A stretch of 63,524 nucleotides of DNA from CAZIKB01 sp964539665 (GCA_964539665.1 CAZIKB010000023.1:1-63524); one strand, 5' to 3'; counted from the first letter of the stretch, positions 27,680-37,923 are shown. The notes: generated by a model not told the origin, from the sequence alone. Numbers and translations: made by a program.

Positions 27680-30298
27680 TTATTTATTCCCTTCAATAAT
27701 ATAAATAACATCAATTTGATCCTCCACAACCTTGTTTCCTTTTCGGGCAACCGCTGTTAACTGATTTTCACCGGCGTTCAGGTTTACATCCCATCGAAAT
27801 ACATATTCTTTTTGCTTTTGACCAAGCGATTTTCCATTCAGGAACAACTCAACCTGGTCGCAATTGCTGTAAACCCGAAATTGATTAGTTTCCCCTTCAG
27901 TCCCCTCTATGTGTCGCCGGGTGTGTGAAACAATATAAACCATGGGTTTTTCCGACCACTGGCTTTGATAAAAATAATAAGCATCCTTTGGACGCCGCGC
28001 CATATCGCACAGGCCTTTCTGGTTAATGCGAGGGATGTTACCGACTTTCACAAAGGAGCCAAAATCAAAAGCATTCCAGACCGCACTGCCTGCTATCCAC
28101 GGCCGCTGCTGGATGACCTGCCAGTAATGCTCATGAAAGTTGAGTTGATATTCTTCACTGAAGTCAAAAGCAACCGGATTGTCCACATGATAACCCAGCT
28201 TGCTGCCTACCCCGTATTCGCTGATGATAATTTTCCAATCTGGATGAACTTTGTGTTCCTCATCCATCACTTTGCCAAAATCCTCGATGACGCCTTCATA
28301 CCAACCATAGTACCGATTACGGCCAATGACGTCAGTGATTTCGGCTAAAGCAATATCCTTGAAATGATTGTGGGCCTGAATGGTCAGCCGCGATGGATCC
28401 TCTGCCTGCGAGATTTCATGCAACTCTTGTAAAAGTTTGCTTATCTTTGGCAACTGCTCTTTATTTGAAAATCTCATGGCAGATTCATTTGTGATTCCCC
28501 ACAGAATGACCGAAGGATGATTTCGGGCCTGCCTGACCATCTCCCGCATCATCTGTTTGGTGTTTTGAATAAATTTCTCTCCGCCAACAGTATTCACCAG
28601 CGGAATTTCAGACCAGACCAGCAGTCCGTAGCGGTCACAGGCATCCAGCACAGCAGGATCATGGGGATAGTGTGCCAGGCGGATAAAATTGGCCCCCATC
28701 TCTTTGATGATTTCAATGTCACGCACCTGCAAAGAATCTGGCACGGCGTTACCCAGTCCCAGGTAGTCCTGATGTTTGTTGACTCCCCGCAATTTCAGCG
28801 GTTTTCCGTTTAAGAAAAATCCTTCATTTGCGTCAAACGAAAACCAGCGGAACCCGAAGGGAGTTTTGATTTCATCCACAGGCTTTCCATTCACATAAAT
28901 TGTGGAATAAACAGAATAGAGATATGGATCATCTGGACTCCACAATTTTGGATATCTTACCACAGGAGTGGTCTGCTGAAATTGATAGACTGAACCCGCA
29001 TCAAGCCTGTGACTACTTTTCACGGTAGCCTCGATTTCCCCCTCTCGATTAACCACACTGGTTAGCAAGAGAGCCTCTGTTGCTTTATCCGTATCATTAT
29101 TTACCTCAGTCTGAATTTTAACGTTTGCTTCAGAATGGGAAACTTCAGGAGAAATAAGGTACACATCCTGAACATGCAGCTTGTCCGTCACCAGCAAACT
29201 GACATCCCGGTAAAGGCCGCCATACATGACAAAATCTGCCGTGTGTGGAGGTACATCATGGTTGTAGGCATTATCCACTTTTACGGCTATTAGATTCTTA
29301 TTTTGATCAAAATTAACGAATTCCGTAATATCAAAAGAAAATCCCGTATACCCGCCCACATGTTTTCCGACAAAATGGTCGTTCACCCATACCTCGGCTA
29401 TTTGATTGGCGCCCTCAAACTGCAAAAATATTTGCTGGCCATTTAAAGAGGGATCAAGTGAAAATCGTTTTCGATACCAGCCAACGCCCCGATAGAAAGC
29501 ATGATAAACTTCATAGCCATCGGTAACGTTGCGTGTATCATAAACATCTTTCTGGTTCCAACAGTGCGGAATTGAAACATCCGGCCAATCATCGTCCAGC
29601 AAGGATTCTCGAAAAGCTTCGTTGACATCCTGTTTACGAAATTTCCAATCCTGATTGAGATCAATTGTGTGTCTGGCCACCTGTTTATTTGGAAAAAATA
29701 TTGGCTTGTATTCATCAGCCATTTTCAACACGCTAAAAAAATGCCCTTCTCCCGCTTTTAATGGATAGGTTATTTTCTTCTCCTCACCCCAAAGTGTGCG
29801 GTCAATCATAATTTCAGCTTCTACCGCTTCCTCGGAGGCAATAAAAACGACCAGTTCTTTTTCAATGACTTTTTCCGCATAAAACGCCAGTGCAAACACA
29901 TTTGCTTTGACTAAATGACTCACATCACGTTGATACTTTTTCCGTCGGTAGGAGGTAAAAATTGAGTTCGTCGTGTAGAGCCATCCATCCATTAAGAAGA
30001 AGTTGTGCGATTTGCCTTGATAGGAGAGATTTTTTACGGCCAGCCAGGTCCAGTTTTCCTTCAAGATAGGATTGATCGTAAGTCCCTCATCAGTGGTCGA
30101 AAGGCCAAAAACATCTAAAGGATCGATTCGTCCATTTATTAGCTGGTTATTTAAATCTCCGTCCGGTGTAAAGTAGACGGCTTGTTTATTCGAACTGGTA
30201 TTGCTTTGTGAGTAAACGAGTTTCAATTTAAGTATGGGGAGAAGTTGGGCCAAAAGAATCCAGAACATGACCTGTTTAAAATATGGGTTTTTATTCAT
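27680..30298 (-). CDS. GH2 beta-galactosidase-like enzyme with N-terminal extension
   Basis: The 872-residue exported enzyme has an unusual N-terminal domain of about 200 residues, probably a carbohydrate-binding or jelly-roll unit. The GH2 triad follows: sugar-binding (DLNQDWKFRKQD, HCWNQKDVY, GVGWYRKRF), Ig-like domain, and TIM barrel with acid/base Glu605 (GITNESA) and nucleophile Glu694 (ISEYGVGS). A closing DUF4982/Big-like region (VELFLNGKSLGQK) ends the protein. The NKK motif of glucuronidases is absent, so a beta-galactosidase or related activity is more likely. AAGG lies about 10 bases before the ATG. Confidence 0.85.
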   Translation of the reverse strand: MNKNPYFKQVMFWILLAQLLPILKLKLVYSQSNTSSNKQAVYFTPDGDLNNQLINGRIDPLDVFGLSTTDEGLTINPILKENWTWLAVKNLSYQGKSHNFFLMDGWLYTTNSIFTSYRRKKYQRDVSHLVKANVFALAFYAEKVIEKELVVFIASEEAVEAEIMIDRTLWGEEKKITYPLKAGEGHFFSVLKMADEYKPIFFPNKQVARHTIDLNQDWKFRKQDVNEAFRESLLDDDWPDVSIPHCWNQKDVYDTRNVTDGYEVYHAFYRGVGWYRKRFSLDPSLNGQQIFLQFEGANQIAEVWVNDHFVGKHVGGYTGFSFDITEFVNFDQNKNLIAVKVDNAYNHDVPPHTADFVMYGGLYRDVSLLVTDKLHVQDVYLISPEVSHSEANVKIQTEVNNDTDKATEALLLTSVVNREGEIEATVKSSHRLDAGSVYQFQQTTPVVRYPKLWSPDDPYLYSVYSTIYVNGKPVDEIKTPFGFRWFSFDANEGFFLNGKPLKLRGVNKHQDYLGLGNAVPDSLQVRDIEIIKEMGANFIRLAHYPHDPAVLDACDRYGLLVWSEIPLVNTVGGEKFIQNTKQMMREMVRQARNHPSVILWGITNESAMRFSNKEQLPKISKLLQELHEISQAEDPSRLTIQAHNHFKDIALAEITDVIGRNRYYGWYEGVIEDFGKVMDEEHKVHPDWKIIISEYGVGSKLGYHVDNPVAFDFSEEYQLNFHEHYWQVIQQRPWIAGSAVWNAFDFGSFVKVGNIPRINQKGLCDMARRPKDAYYFYQSQWSEKPMVYIVSHTRRHIEGTEGETNQFRVYSNCDQVELFLNGKSLGQKQKEYVFRWDVNLNAGENQLTAVARKGNKVVEDQIDVIYIIEGNK

Positions 30299-30331
30299 GG
30301 TTATTTACCTTTTAGTTTAAAAGCCGACTAT

Positions 30332-31960
30332 TTAGAAAAATACAACATATAAGAACACAACAGCTGCGATCAACACCATGCTCCACAATCTGAATTGACT
30401 GTACCACGGCACAGTTTTCAATACTGCTAAATCATCCTCAGAAAACGATCTATCGACAATTGCTTTCTCAGGAATTTCAGCATCTTTCGTTCGAAACAAC
30501 CAGATTATAAGCCAGCAAAATAGAAAATCAATGCCGGCTCGGTTGAGAAACGCAAGTTTAGGCACAATATCGGCTGACTCAGCAATGGTAAACAAAATCG
30601 CCCAGATGGGTCCGACGATAATCGTGATTAAGCTGCCTTTGGCATTCGCCCGTTTGTAGAAAAATCCTGCCAAAAACACCGTGACCACGGCGGGCCAGGC
30701 AATTGACCAGTACTTCTGGATGTATGTAAAAATAGCAGTTAAATCTCTGAGAAAAAACCCAAATATAGTTGCAATAACCAGGACTACAAAGATCGTTATG
30801 CGTCCCAAACGAATCAAATCCTTGTCACTAGCATCAATTTTTAAGTGCCGTTTATAAATATCAAATGTGAATATGGACGAGCATGAAGTCAGCAATGAGG
30901 CAATCGTAGACATGACTGCACCCATGAGTCCCGCCATGACCAGACCAGAAATACCAGATGGCAGCAAATTTTTGACTAGCGTGGGAAATGCCAGATCCGC
31001 TTTTGATAAGGCATACTCATGGCTGAGCATCCCGATAGAAGGATCATATAATCTATACGCAATGATGCCAGGCAGTACAACCAGAATGGGAACCAGAAGC
31101 TTAAGATAGCCAGCAAAGACGACGCCCATTTGTCCGTGCCACACATTTCTTGCAGCTAATGTTCTCTGGGTAATGAACTGGTTACATCCCCAGTAAAAAA
31201 TATTCGCCAGCCACATGCCTCCAAAGAAGACGCCAAGCCAAGGCAGTTCGGGATGATTCCAGGATTTCACCATGTGAAATTTTTCTGGCGCACCTTGCAC
31301 AATTGCCTGAAGCCCGCCAAAAACCGTGTCACTAAACTCAGGAGAAGAGGCTCCAACCTTGATCAATCCTATGATCGTCACAGCCAATCCGCCTAACATC
31401 AGAACGGATACCTGAATTATATCAGTGTAGGCCACCGACTTCAAACCACCATAAATCGTATATCCACCCGCGACAATGCACAAAATGGCCAATCCATATT
31501 CCAGCTGCAATCCAAAAAGAGATTCCATCGCCAACGAACCCGTGTACAGCACAACCGCAAGTTCTATGAAAACATACCCGACTAAACTGATTATGGCAAA
31601 CATGGTCCGCACCTGGTGATTAAACCGCTTTTCCAAAAACTCCGGCATGGTGGTGATTTTAGTTTTCAAATAATATGGTAGAAAAAATTTCCCATAAATT
31701 ATCAGGGCAATTGCTGCTATCCACTCGTAACTGGCAATGGCAAGTCCTATAGAAAATCCCTGTCCCGACATGCCAATAAAGTGGTGTGTAGAAATGTTGG
31801 CAGCAATTAAAGAGCCGCCAATAACCCACCAGGTCAGGTTTCGGCCAGCCAAAAAGTAGTCTTCTGATTTTGTTCTCTTACGGGACACCAGGATGCCAAC
31901 CGCGGATACACAGATTAAGTATGCTGCAAATATGAATAAATCTAAATTAAGGTTTTCCAT
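30332..31960 (-). CDS. Sodium:sugar symporter (SSS / SGLT-like)
   Basis: The 542-residue protein has about 14 membrane helices and SGLT-like motifs: SEDYFLAGRNLTWWVIGGSLIA, NISTHHFIGMSGQG, YTIYGGLKSVAYTDIIQ, and LMGAVMSTIASLLTSCSSIF at the sodium site. It is placed between the sulfatase maturase and the GH2 enzyme, which suggests uptake of a monosaccharide freed by the locus. AAGGA lies 7 bases before the ATG. It differs clearly from the symporter at 17921, so two different products may be imported. Confidence 0.88.
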   Translation of the reverse strand: MENLNLDLFIFAAYLICVSAVGILVSRKRTKSEDYFLAGRNLTWWVIGGSLIAANISTHHFIGMSGQGFSIGLAIASYEWIAAIALIIYGKFFLPYYLKTKITTMPEFLEKRFNHQVRTMFAIISLVGYVFIELAVVLYTGSLAMESLFGLQLEYGLAILCIVAGGYTIYGGLKSVAYTDIIQVSVLMLGGLAVTIIGLIKVGASSPEFSDTVFGGLQAIVQGAPEKFHMVKSWNHPELPWLGVFFGGMWLANIFYWGCNQFITQRTLAARNVWHGQMGVVFAGYLKLLVPILVVLPGIIAYRLYDPSIGMLSHEYALSKADLAFPTLVKNLLPSGISGLVMAGLMGAVMSTIASLLTSCSSIFTFDIYKRHLKIDASDKDLIRLGRITIFVVLVIATIFGFFLRDLTAIFTYIQKYWSIAWPAVVTVFLAGFFYKRANAKGSLITIIVGPIWAILFTIAESADIVPKLAFLNRAGIDFLFCWLIIWLFRTKDAEIPEKAIVDRSFSEDDLAVLKTVPWYSQFRLWSMVLIAAVVFLYVVFF

Positions 31961-32096
31961 AGTCTATCCTTTCTAATTCCGGTAACTGTACAGAAACTCA
32001 GATGTTTGAGAAAAATACCATCCTTCTGAAACACAAAACAGTGGAAACAAAATAGTGAATGCCCATATTTTGAACTTTTTACAAAGAGTGTGTTTT

Positions 32097-33365
32097 TTAG
32101 TAAACACCACAGCAATTTTTATATTTAATCCCACTTCCGCAAGAGCAGGATTCATTTCTGCCAATTTTATGTTCGCTTTTTTTCCCGGAAACGTTGGCGG
32201 CTTGCTTGTGTGCAGATTCAATTTGTTGCCGCTGCCAATTTTGCGCAAGCTGTCTCAACCGGGTATCAGCGTGTTCGAAAAACTTCTGGTAGGAATGGCA
32301 AAAATAAGTAAGATTATTATCGAGCGGATTGTGATTACGATCTTTAATGCAGCCTCCCCAACAATATTTTAGCCACTGACAGTTGCTGCACTGGTCATGT
32401 AATTTCCTTTTAGTTTTACCAAATTTCTTCTGGAGCTCCGAATTCAGCATCTCACTCAATTCAGCTTGCATAACATTACCAAGATACCAGGCAGGTTCGA
32501 CAAAAAAATCACAAGAATAAACATTGCCGTTATGTTCAATGACGACATAAACTCCGCATTCTGGCAACAAAGTACAATCAGGAGCAGTTAACCCGACATA
32601 GTTATAAAAAACTGAATCAAAAAAACGCACCGAGGTTGTGGGAGTTCCGTATTCAAAATCAGCTATCCACAAATCAAACAATCTGCACAGAAAGTCGCCA
32701 TACTCTTCTGAGGAAACAGAAAATGACGCGGTTCGTTCCGGATTATCATCATCCGGTTCAAGACAGGGGATGAACTGCATAAAAGTCAATCCCAGCTCTT
32801 TGTGGAATTCATAAATATCTTGTGGAAACTGCACTGAATAATCATTGACTACTGTGAGTGCATTTACTGCAACACCTTTATCAAGCATGAGTTTGGCGCT
32901 ATCTACCACGCGAGTCCATGTACTTTGCCCGCTTCGATTCACTCGATATCTATTGTGAATGTGTTCCGGACCATCCAATGACAATCCAACTAAGAATTTG
33001 TTACTGTCGAGAAAATGTGCCCATTGCTTATCTATTAATATGCCATTGGTTTGAAGTCCATTGCCTACTATTTGCCTCTTTCCATATTGTTTTTGATATT
33101 CAATCACTTTTTCGAAAAAAGGAAGTCCCATTAGAGTTGGTTCTCCCCCTTGCCACCCAAATGACACATTTTCTCCGGCTCGAGTCATTACCTGTTTGAC
33201 TATGGCTTCTAAAACATCCTCACTCATTCTGTGTTTACTTGATTCAGAAAATAAATTTGATTTTTCCAGATAAAAACAGTAACTGCAAGATAAATTGCAG
33301 TCTGGTCCTGCGGGTTTGATTAGCACAGAATCAAGCGCTTTTGCATTTTTTATTTGTTCGGACAT
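32097..33365 (-). CDS. Anaerobic sulfatase-maturating enzyme (radical SAM, SPASM) with SEC-C tail
   Basis: This cytoplasmic enzyme converts the active-site Cys or Ser of sulfatases to formylglycine. It has the radical-SAM cluster Cys23-Cys27-Cys30 (CNLSCSYC), SFGWQGGEPTLMG, and SPASM iron-sulfur ligands from CGVYVVIEHNGNVYSCDFF to CSNCQWLKYCWGGC. Residues 401-422 add a SEC-C zinc motif (IGRNESCSCGSG, then CC), known as a SecB/SecA-type partner-binding tail. Its ATG overlaps the stop of the S1_8-type sulfatase by one base (TAATG), so the two are translationally coupled. It presumably serves all four sulfatases upstream. Confidence 0.93.
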   Translation of the reverse strand: MSEQIKNAKALDSVLIKPAGPDCNLSCSYCFYLEKSNLFSESSKHRMSEDVLEAIVKQVMTRAGENVSFGWQGGEPTLMGLPFFEKVIEYQKQYGKRQIVGNGLQTNGILIDKQWAHFLDSNKFLVGLSLDGPEHIHNRYRVNRSGQSTWTRVVDSAKLMLDKGVAVNALTVVNDYSVQFPQDIYEFHKELGLTFMQFIPCLEPDDDNPERTASFSVSSEEYGDFLCRLFDLWIADFEYGTPTTSVRFFDSVFYNYVGLTAPDCTLLPECGVYVVIEHNGNVYSCDFFVEPAWYLGNVMQAELSEMLNSELQKKFGKTKRKLHDQCSNCQWLKYCWGGCIKDRNHNPLDNNLTYFCHSYQKFFEHADTRLRQLAQNWQRQQIESAHKQAANVSGKKSEHKIGRNESCSCGSGIKYKNCCGVY

Positions 33366-34882
33366 TAATTATATAAAACCTGATTAGCGGAATAATTCTC
33401 ATTGATGAGCCAGGGATCGTCGGTTCTTTCCCGCATTGTTCTTAACTTTCCCCGCATCTCAAGAAGCACTTCTTGATATTCTGGTGCATTAGCAAGGTTG
33501 TGGGATTCAACGGCATCTTTACCGAGATCATATAGTTCTTCTGCCGGCCGTTTTAGATAGTCACGTACTTTACGTTTTCCCATCATCTTTGATTTTAGTT
33601 TTAAAATCCCCTGCCAGGTTTTGCAGATAAATAAATCCGTTGCAAAAGGATATTCTAATCCTGGAAAAAGGTTTTGAATATACTTATAGCGTCGAGTACG
33701 AACGGCTCGCATCGGATAATACATAGTGATTTCATGAAAAATGTGGGAGTGATAAACTTCATCCCAACCCGACGAATTTTTTTCATTCATAATTGACATA
33801 AAAGATCTGCCCGGTAATTTATAATCCGGTCCCGATGTCTTAGTCCATTCGAGAATCGTGGGAACCAAATCGACAAAACTCACCATAGCATTATTTACAC
33901 TGCCACCATTTTCTACGAGAGGTGCGTTCACGATCATCGGCAGGTGTACTCCGGAATCGTAAATCGTTGTCTTGGCTCCTGGAAAAGGGATACCATTATC
34001 ACTAATGTAAATAATCAGGGTGTCATCATAACGGCCTGATTTCCGCAATTCATCCATGACCATGCCGATGCCCGTGTCCAACCTGGTAATAGATTCATAC
34101 TGGTCGGCTAATTCCTCGCGGACTTCTGGCGTGTCGGGTAAAAAATCTGGTACATGCACATCAGCCGGATCATATTTTGTGGGGTTCATACCTGGATATT
34201 TTTTATCATTTCCAAAACCGGAGAAATTTTCAACATTTCTCATTTCACTCATACCCTGCGCCGAACGATGCGGATCAGAATATCCGACAAGCAAAAAAAA
34301 TGGCATATTTTTTTCCAGATTAAAAAATTCACCAGCTTTGTCAGCCATGGTTTTGACATCACGGTTACCCATGATATCCTTTCCGGGCACGACGAAATCA
34401 AACGGTAATTGTTCTTTTGGCGCAACATGCAACTTACCGACAACGCCGGTTTGATAACCATTCTGCTTTAGTAAAGCGGGTAACGTTTGTACCCAGCTAT
34501 GAAAGCTGAAGTGATGCCAGTTGTGCTGATGTCCAAATTGACCGTTTTGATGAGTATAGAGTCCGGTTAAAATGGTGCCTCTGCTGGCGCTGCAAGAGGC
34601 GGTAATAGAAAAAGCATTGGTGAATCTAACTCCTCTCCCAGCCATCTTATCCAGATTGGGGGTTTTTATTTTCGAGTTTCCGTAACATCCCAACTGGTCG
34701 ATTCCATGGTCATCAGAGATTAACAGCAAAACATTTCGTTGAGGTAAATCCTGGCTCGCCTGCTTTTCGGATGATTGGAAAACTTGACTGGCCGGCAAAA
34801 CATTTGCACCAATAGCAGCGCTTCCTACTGCAGCGCATCTGCCTAAAAAAGTACGTCTATTCATCTGTTTTTGTTTTTTCAT
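33365..34882 (-). CDS. Sulfatase, N-sulfoglucosamine sulfohydrolase-like (S1_8 type), Tat signal
   Basis: The 505-residue protein has a twin-arginine signal (NRRTFLGR), metal ligands in LLLISDDHG, and the formylglycine site Cys97 in CSASRGTILTG. The next stretch (LYTHQNGQFGHQ, HHFSFHSW, GVVGKLHV, PFDFVV) matches the human heparan N-sulfatase (SGSH) pattern, the S1_8 group. S1_8 members act on glucosamine sulfates but also occur in ulvan loci. I start at ATG 34882, with AGAGGA 7 bases before it, rather than at the ATG 18 bases upstream, which overlaps that site. It is coupled to the maturase downstream. Confidence 0.87.
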   Translation of the reverse strand: MKKQKQMNRRTFLGRCAAVGSAAIGANVLPASQVFQSSEKQASQDLPQRNVLLLISDDHGIDQLGCYGNSKIKTPNLDKMAGRGVRFTNAFSITASCSASRGTILTGLYTHQNGQFGHQHNWHHFSFHSWVQTLPALLKQNGYQTGVVGKLHVAPKEQLPFDFVVPGKDIMGNRDVKTMADKAGEFFNLEKNMPFFLLVGYSDPHRSAQGMSEMRNVENFSGFGNDKKYPGMNPTKYDPADVHVPDFLPDTPEVREELADQYESITRLDTGIGMVMDELRKSGRYDDTLIIYISDNGIPFPGAKTTIYDSGVHLPMIVNAPLVENGGSVNNAMVSFVDLVPTILEWTKTSGPDYKLPGRSFMSIMNEKNSSGWDEVYHSHIFHEITMYYPMRAVRTRRYKYIQNLFPGLEYPFATDLFICKTWQGILKLKSKMMGKRKVRDYLKRPAEELYDLGKDAVESHNLANAPEYQEVLLEMRGKLRTMRERTDDPWLINENYSANQVLYN

Positions 34883-34915
34883 TAGACATTCCTCTTGCAT
34901 TATTTACAATTCATT

Positions 34916-36463
34916 TTAAGCTCTTAAATTGTCAATTGGAGGTATGAAAGTCTCTGTTTCCACCTCCCATTTGAGTAATCGTTCAAGTAATTCATATTGC
35001 ACATCTTGGTATTTGGAATTATCAAATAGATTATGCAATTCGTGTGGATCGGTTTCCAGGTCATACAGCTCATTTTTGCTCCACAGTCTATAGACCAACT
35101 TATGCGTTTTAGTGCGAACCATTCGAGTGCGAATGTTGTTTCGAGGTTCGTTTGCCATAACTGTTTGTTTACAGATGTAGTTGGGGTTCCTATTCACCTG
35201 TTGCCGGTCATAATTGAGTAACGACACCAATTCCTGCCCTCCTTCACAAAAAACAGCGTCCCGTACATCATCAGTTTTTCCAAGCAGTAAATCACTCAAA
35301 TTTAATCCTTGTATTCCCCAGTGTGGCTGAATATTCAGGAGAGCATAAATTGTGGCAGTTACATCGATTGTCTGGACAAAGCCATCTATTCGCCGGTCTT
35401 TTGGAACACCTGGCCCACTCAGTATCAGGGGCGTTTTGATCAGACAATCTTGCATGCAAGTATCCCATTTCTCCACTAATTGGAATTCACCAGCAAAGTC
35501 CCCACGATCTGACCAAAAAATAACGATTGTATTTTCCAGTTGCCCGGTTTCTTCAAGCGCGTCCAATACCCGACCGAATTCGTAATCAGCATGACTGATC
35601 ATTCCGTAATACACAGCTATCAGTTCGCGCCAATCATCATCGCTCAACCTGTCCAATTGATAAGCAGCATGAAGTTTACGCATAACTTCAGGCTTATCGC
35701 TGTAATCTACCTTGCTGGGTAAGTCGATGTCCTGGCGGTTATACATAGAAAAAAATGGCTCTCTAACCCGGTAAGGCGGGTGTGGAAAATTGTTGTTTAT
35801 CCACAGAAAAAATGGACGCTGCCTTTTTCGCTTGATAAATTCAATGCCGACATCCGTAAAAGCGGCGTCGCGCGAACGTCCTTTTTCCTGTCCCCGATAG
35901 TAACTTTCAGGGTGCAAGCCGGCGCTATTTTGTATTTCTGGCGCGGGATATTTTTCCATGTCAGGAACTAATCTCTCAGTCAAAAATGCATCCAATTCGT
36001 TTTCAGCAAAGCAGTGGTTGTTACCAACTAGTGCGGTTTCATACCCAATCTGTTTCAGTGTAGAAGCAAGATTGGGCCGTCTGGAAGACAGAAAAATTTG
36101 ATTTGCACGAAAGCCCTCAGCGTGCGGATAGGCGCCAGTCATCAGCGATATACGGCTGGGAACACATTTGCCGTAACAATTGAAATGATTCTCAAACGCA
36201 ACCCCTGAATTTGCCATTCGAGTCATATTCGGCGTCTTAACCAGGAGATGTCCAAAGGCGCCGGTTTTATTGGCTGTCATTTCATCCGGACAAAAAATGA
36301 GAAGGTTAGGCATTTTTTGTAATTTTTCCTGTGGCAAAGACCGGCAGATTTCTGAAGCATTGTATTCATTCCACAAGCTTTCTGAAAGACCCATACCTGA
36401 AAGCCCTGTAAGTACAACTGACTTTTTTACAAAATCACGACGGGTTATTGATTTTCTGGGCAT
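34916..36463 (-). CDS. Sulfatase with Tat signal and altered metal site
   Basis: The 515-residue protein has a twin-arginine signal (TRRDFVKKS), and Cys100 in KCVPSRISLMTG is the formylglycine precursor. The usual Asp-Asp pair of the N-terminal metal site reads Asp60-Glu61 (FCPDEMTANK), and the C-terminal metal motif reads WSDRGDF. This is a conservative variation seen in some sulfatase subfamilies. I start at ATG 36463; the frame could extend two codons to a TTG. The substrate is unknown. It lies 33 bases upstream of the S1_8-type gene. Confidence 0.8.
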   Translation of the reverse strand: MPRKSITRRDFVKKSVVLTGLSGMGLSESLWNEYNASEICRSLPQEKLQKMPNLLIFCPDEMTANKTGAFGHLLVKTPNMTRMANSGVAFENHFNCYGKCVPSRISLMTGAYPHAEGFRANQIFLSSRRPNLASTLKQIGYETALVGNNHCFAENELDAFLTERLVPDMEKYPAPEIQNSAGLHPESYYRGQEKGRSRDAAFTDVGIEFIKRKRQRPFFLWINNNFPHPPYRVREPFFSMYNRQDIDLPSKVDYSDKPEVMRKLHAAYQLDRLSDDDWRELIAVYYGMISHADYEFGRVLDALEETGQLENTIVIFWSDRGDFAGEFQLVEKWDTCMQDCLIKTPLILSGPGVPKDRRIDGFVQTIDVTATIYALLNIQPHWGIQGLNLSDLLLGKTDDVRDAVFCEGGQELVSLLNYDRQQVNRNPNYICKQTVMANEPRNNIRTRMVRTKTHKLVYRLWSKNELYDLETDPHELHNLFDNSKYQDVQYELLERLLKWEVETETFIPPIDNLRA

Positions 36464-36493
36464 AAGCAACGCCTGCTGATAATTAAATAAAAA

Positions 36494-37909
36494 CTATTCT
36501 AGCTTTTTCAACGGCCAATATTTCGATTCACTCCTTGCTGTTTGCAGATATTCTTCAATTCTGCTCACAATTTCGGGATTTTCATCTGCAACATTTTTCG
36601 TCTCTCCGATATCTTGTTTTAAATTGTAAAGTTCAATTAGCATATCGAATCCAAAACGTACACCCTTCCAATTACCCATACGAGCAGCTTGATTGAAAAT
36701 ATTTTGTCTTTGAAATTCCCAATACAAAAAATCATGCTTTTGCTGATTATGTCTTTCTCCCAACAAAGAAGGTACAAATGAAATACCATCAATATCATCA
36801 GGTGCCTTGACATCCGCAATTTCTGCTGCAGTCGGGAAAAAATCCCAGAATGCAGAGACATGATTACTCACGGACCCCGCTTTAATTTTCCCGGGCCATC
36901 TAACTATCAACGGAACACGAATACCCCCTTCATACAGGTCGCGTTTAATCCCGCGCAATGGCCCATTACTATCAAAGAATTCAGGATTCACTCCGCCTTC
37001 TTTGTGGGGTCCATTATCGCTGCTAAAAAATACAACTGTGTTATCATCGAGTCCCATACGTTTAATAAGGCGCATAATTTGGCCAACATCGTCATCCATT
37101 CTGGTAATCATTGCAGCAAAATTCTTTTGCTGTTGCGGCCAGTCTTTGTTTGAGAATAAAGCCGCATTCGGGACTTCCATACCATTTTCTCCAGCCTCAT
37201 TATTGGCATGGGGAATGGTGTACGCAAGGTAGAGAAAAAATGGTTTATCTTTGTTCTTTTCAATAAAAGATAGCGCTTCATGAGTAAAAAGATCATGTGA
37301 ATACTGGGTCTGTTTAACTGCGACGCCAGAGCCATCAGCGCTGGGACGATTTAATTCATTCCCTTCTAAAAAATATTTTTCATTGTTCTTCCAAACAAAC
37401 TCGGGATAATAATTGTGTGCGTGGCGTTGGTTTAAATACCCGAACCAGTAATCAAATCCCTTTTTATTCGGATGACCAGGGGTATCGTTCATTCCCAATC
37501 CCCACTTACCAATAATGCCAGTTGTGTAACCCGCTTTTTTGAGTATTTCAGCAACCGTAGTATCTTCAGGCCGCAAAGGAATCCCGGCGACTCTATTGGC
37601 ATTCCCTCGAACGAGAGCATGTCCCGTATGCAGGCCAGTCATGAGTGTACAGCGTGAAGGAGCGCAAACTGTACTTCCGGCGTAATGATCAGTAAACCGA
37701 ACTCCTTCAGCTGCCAGGTTATCAATGTTTGGAGTATTAAAGTCAGATTGTCCATAACAACTTAAATCTCCATATCCTAAGTCATCAGTTAGAATGAATA
37801 TAATATTTGTCTTCTGCCTGGGACTTCTCTTAAAACAACCAGCGCCAAAAAGCAACGCAGCAGCGCCAAATTCAAAAGATGTATTTATAAATTCCCTTCT
37901 ATTAATCAT
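36494..37909 (-). CDS. Arylsulfatase-type sulfatase, Tat lipoprotein
   Basis: The 471-residue protein has a twin-arginine signal (MINRREFINT) running into a lipobox (LLFGAGC, Cys25), so it is probably a Tat-exported lipoprotein. Metal ligands Asp42-Asp43 (LTDDLGYGDLS) and formylglycine Cys82 (VCAPSRCTLMTGLHTGH) are intact, as are KWGLG and SSDNGPHKEGG. It resembles arylsulfatase A and GALNS-type enzymes, which cleave galactose or N-acetylgalactosamine sulfates; the exact target is not visible. I start at ATG 37909 with AAGG 6 bases before it. The longer frame to 37990 runs into the preceding gene. Confidence 0.85.
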   Translation of the reverse strand: MINRREFINTSFEFGAAALLFGAGCFKRSPRQKTNIIFILTDDLGYGDLSCYGQSDFNTPNIDNLAAEGVRFTDHYAGSTVCAPSRCTLMTGLHTGHALVRGNANRVAGIPLRPEDTTVAEILKKAGYTTGIIGKWGLGMNDTPGHPNKKGFDYWFGYLNQRHAHNYYPEFVWKNNEKYFLEGNELNRPSADGSGVAVKQTQYSHDLFTHEALSFIEKNKDKPFFLYLAYTIPHANNEAGENGMEVPNAALFSNKDWPQQQKNFAAMITRMDDDVGQIMRLIKRMGLDDNTVVFFSSDNGPHKEGGVNPEFFDSNGPLRGIKRDLYEGGIRVPLIVRWPGKIKAGSVSNHVSAFWDFFPTAAEIADVKAPDDIDGISFVPSLLGERHNQQKHDFLYWEFQRQNIFNQAARMGNWKGVRFGFDMLIELYNLKQDIGETKNVADENPEIVSRIEEYLQTARSESKYWPLKKLE

Positions 37910-37923
37910 AATAACCTTACATT

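Noticed and set aside
31973..32248. 91-residue minus-strand frame overlapping the maturase 3' end
   Set aside because: It overlaps the SEC-C coding end in another frame, has no domain and no ribosome binding site.
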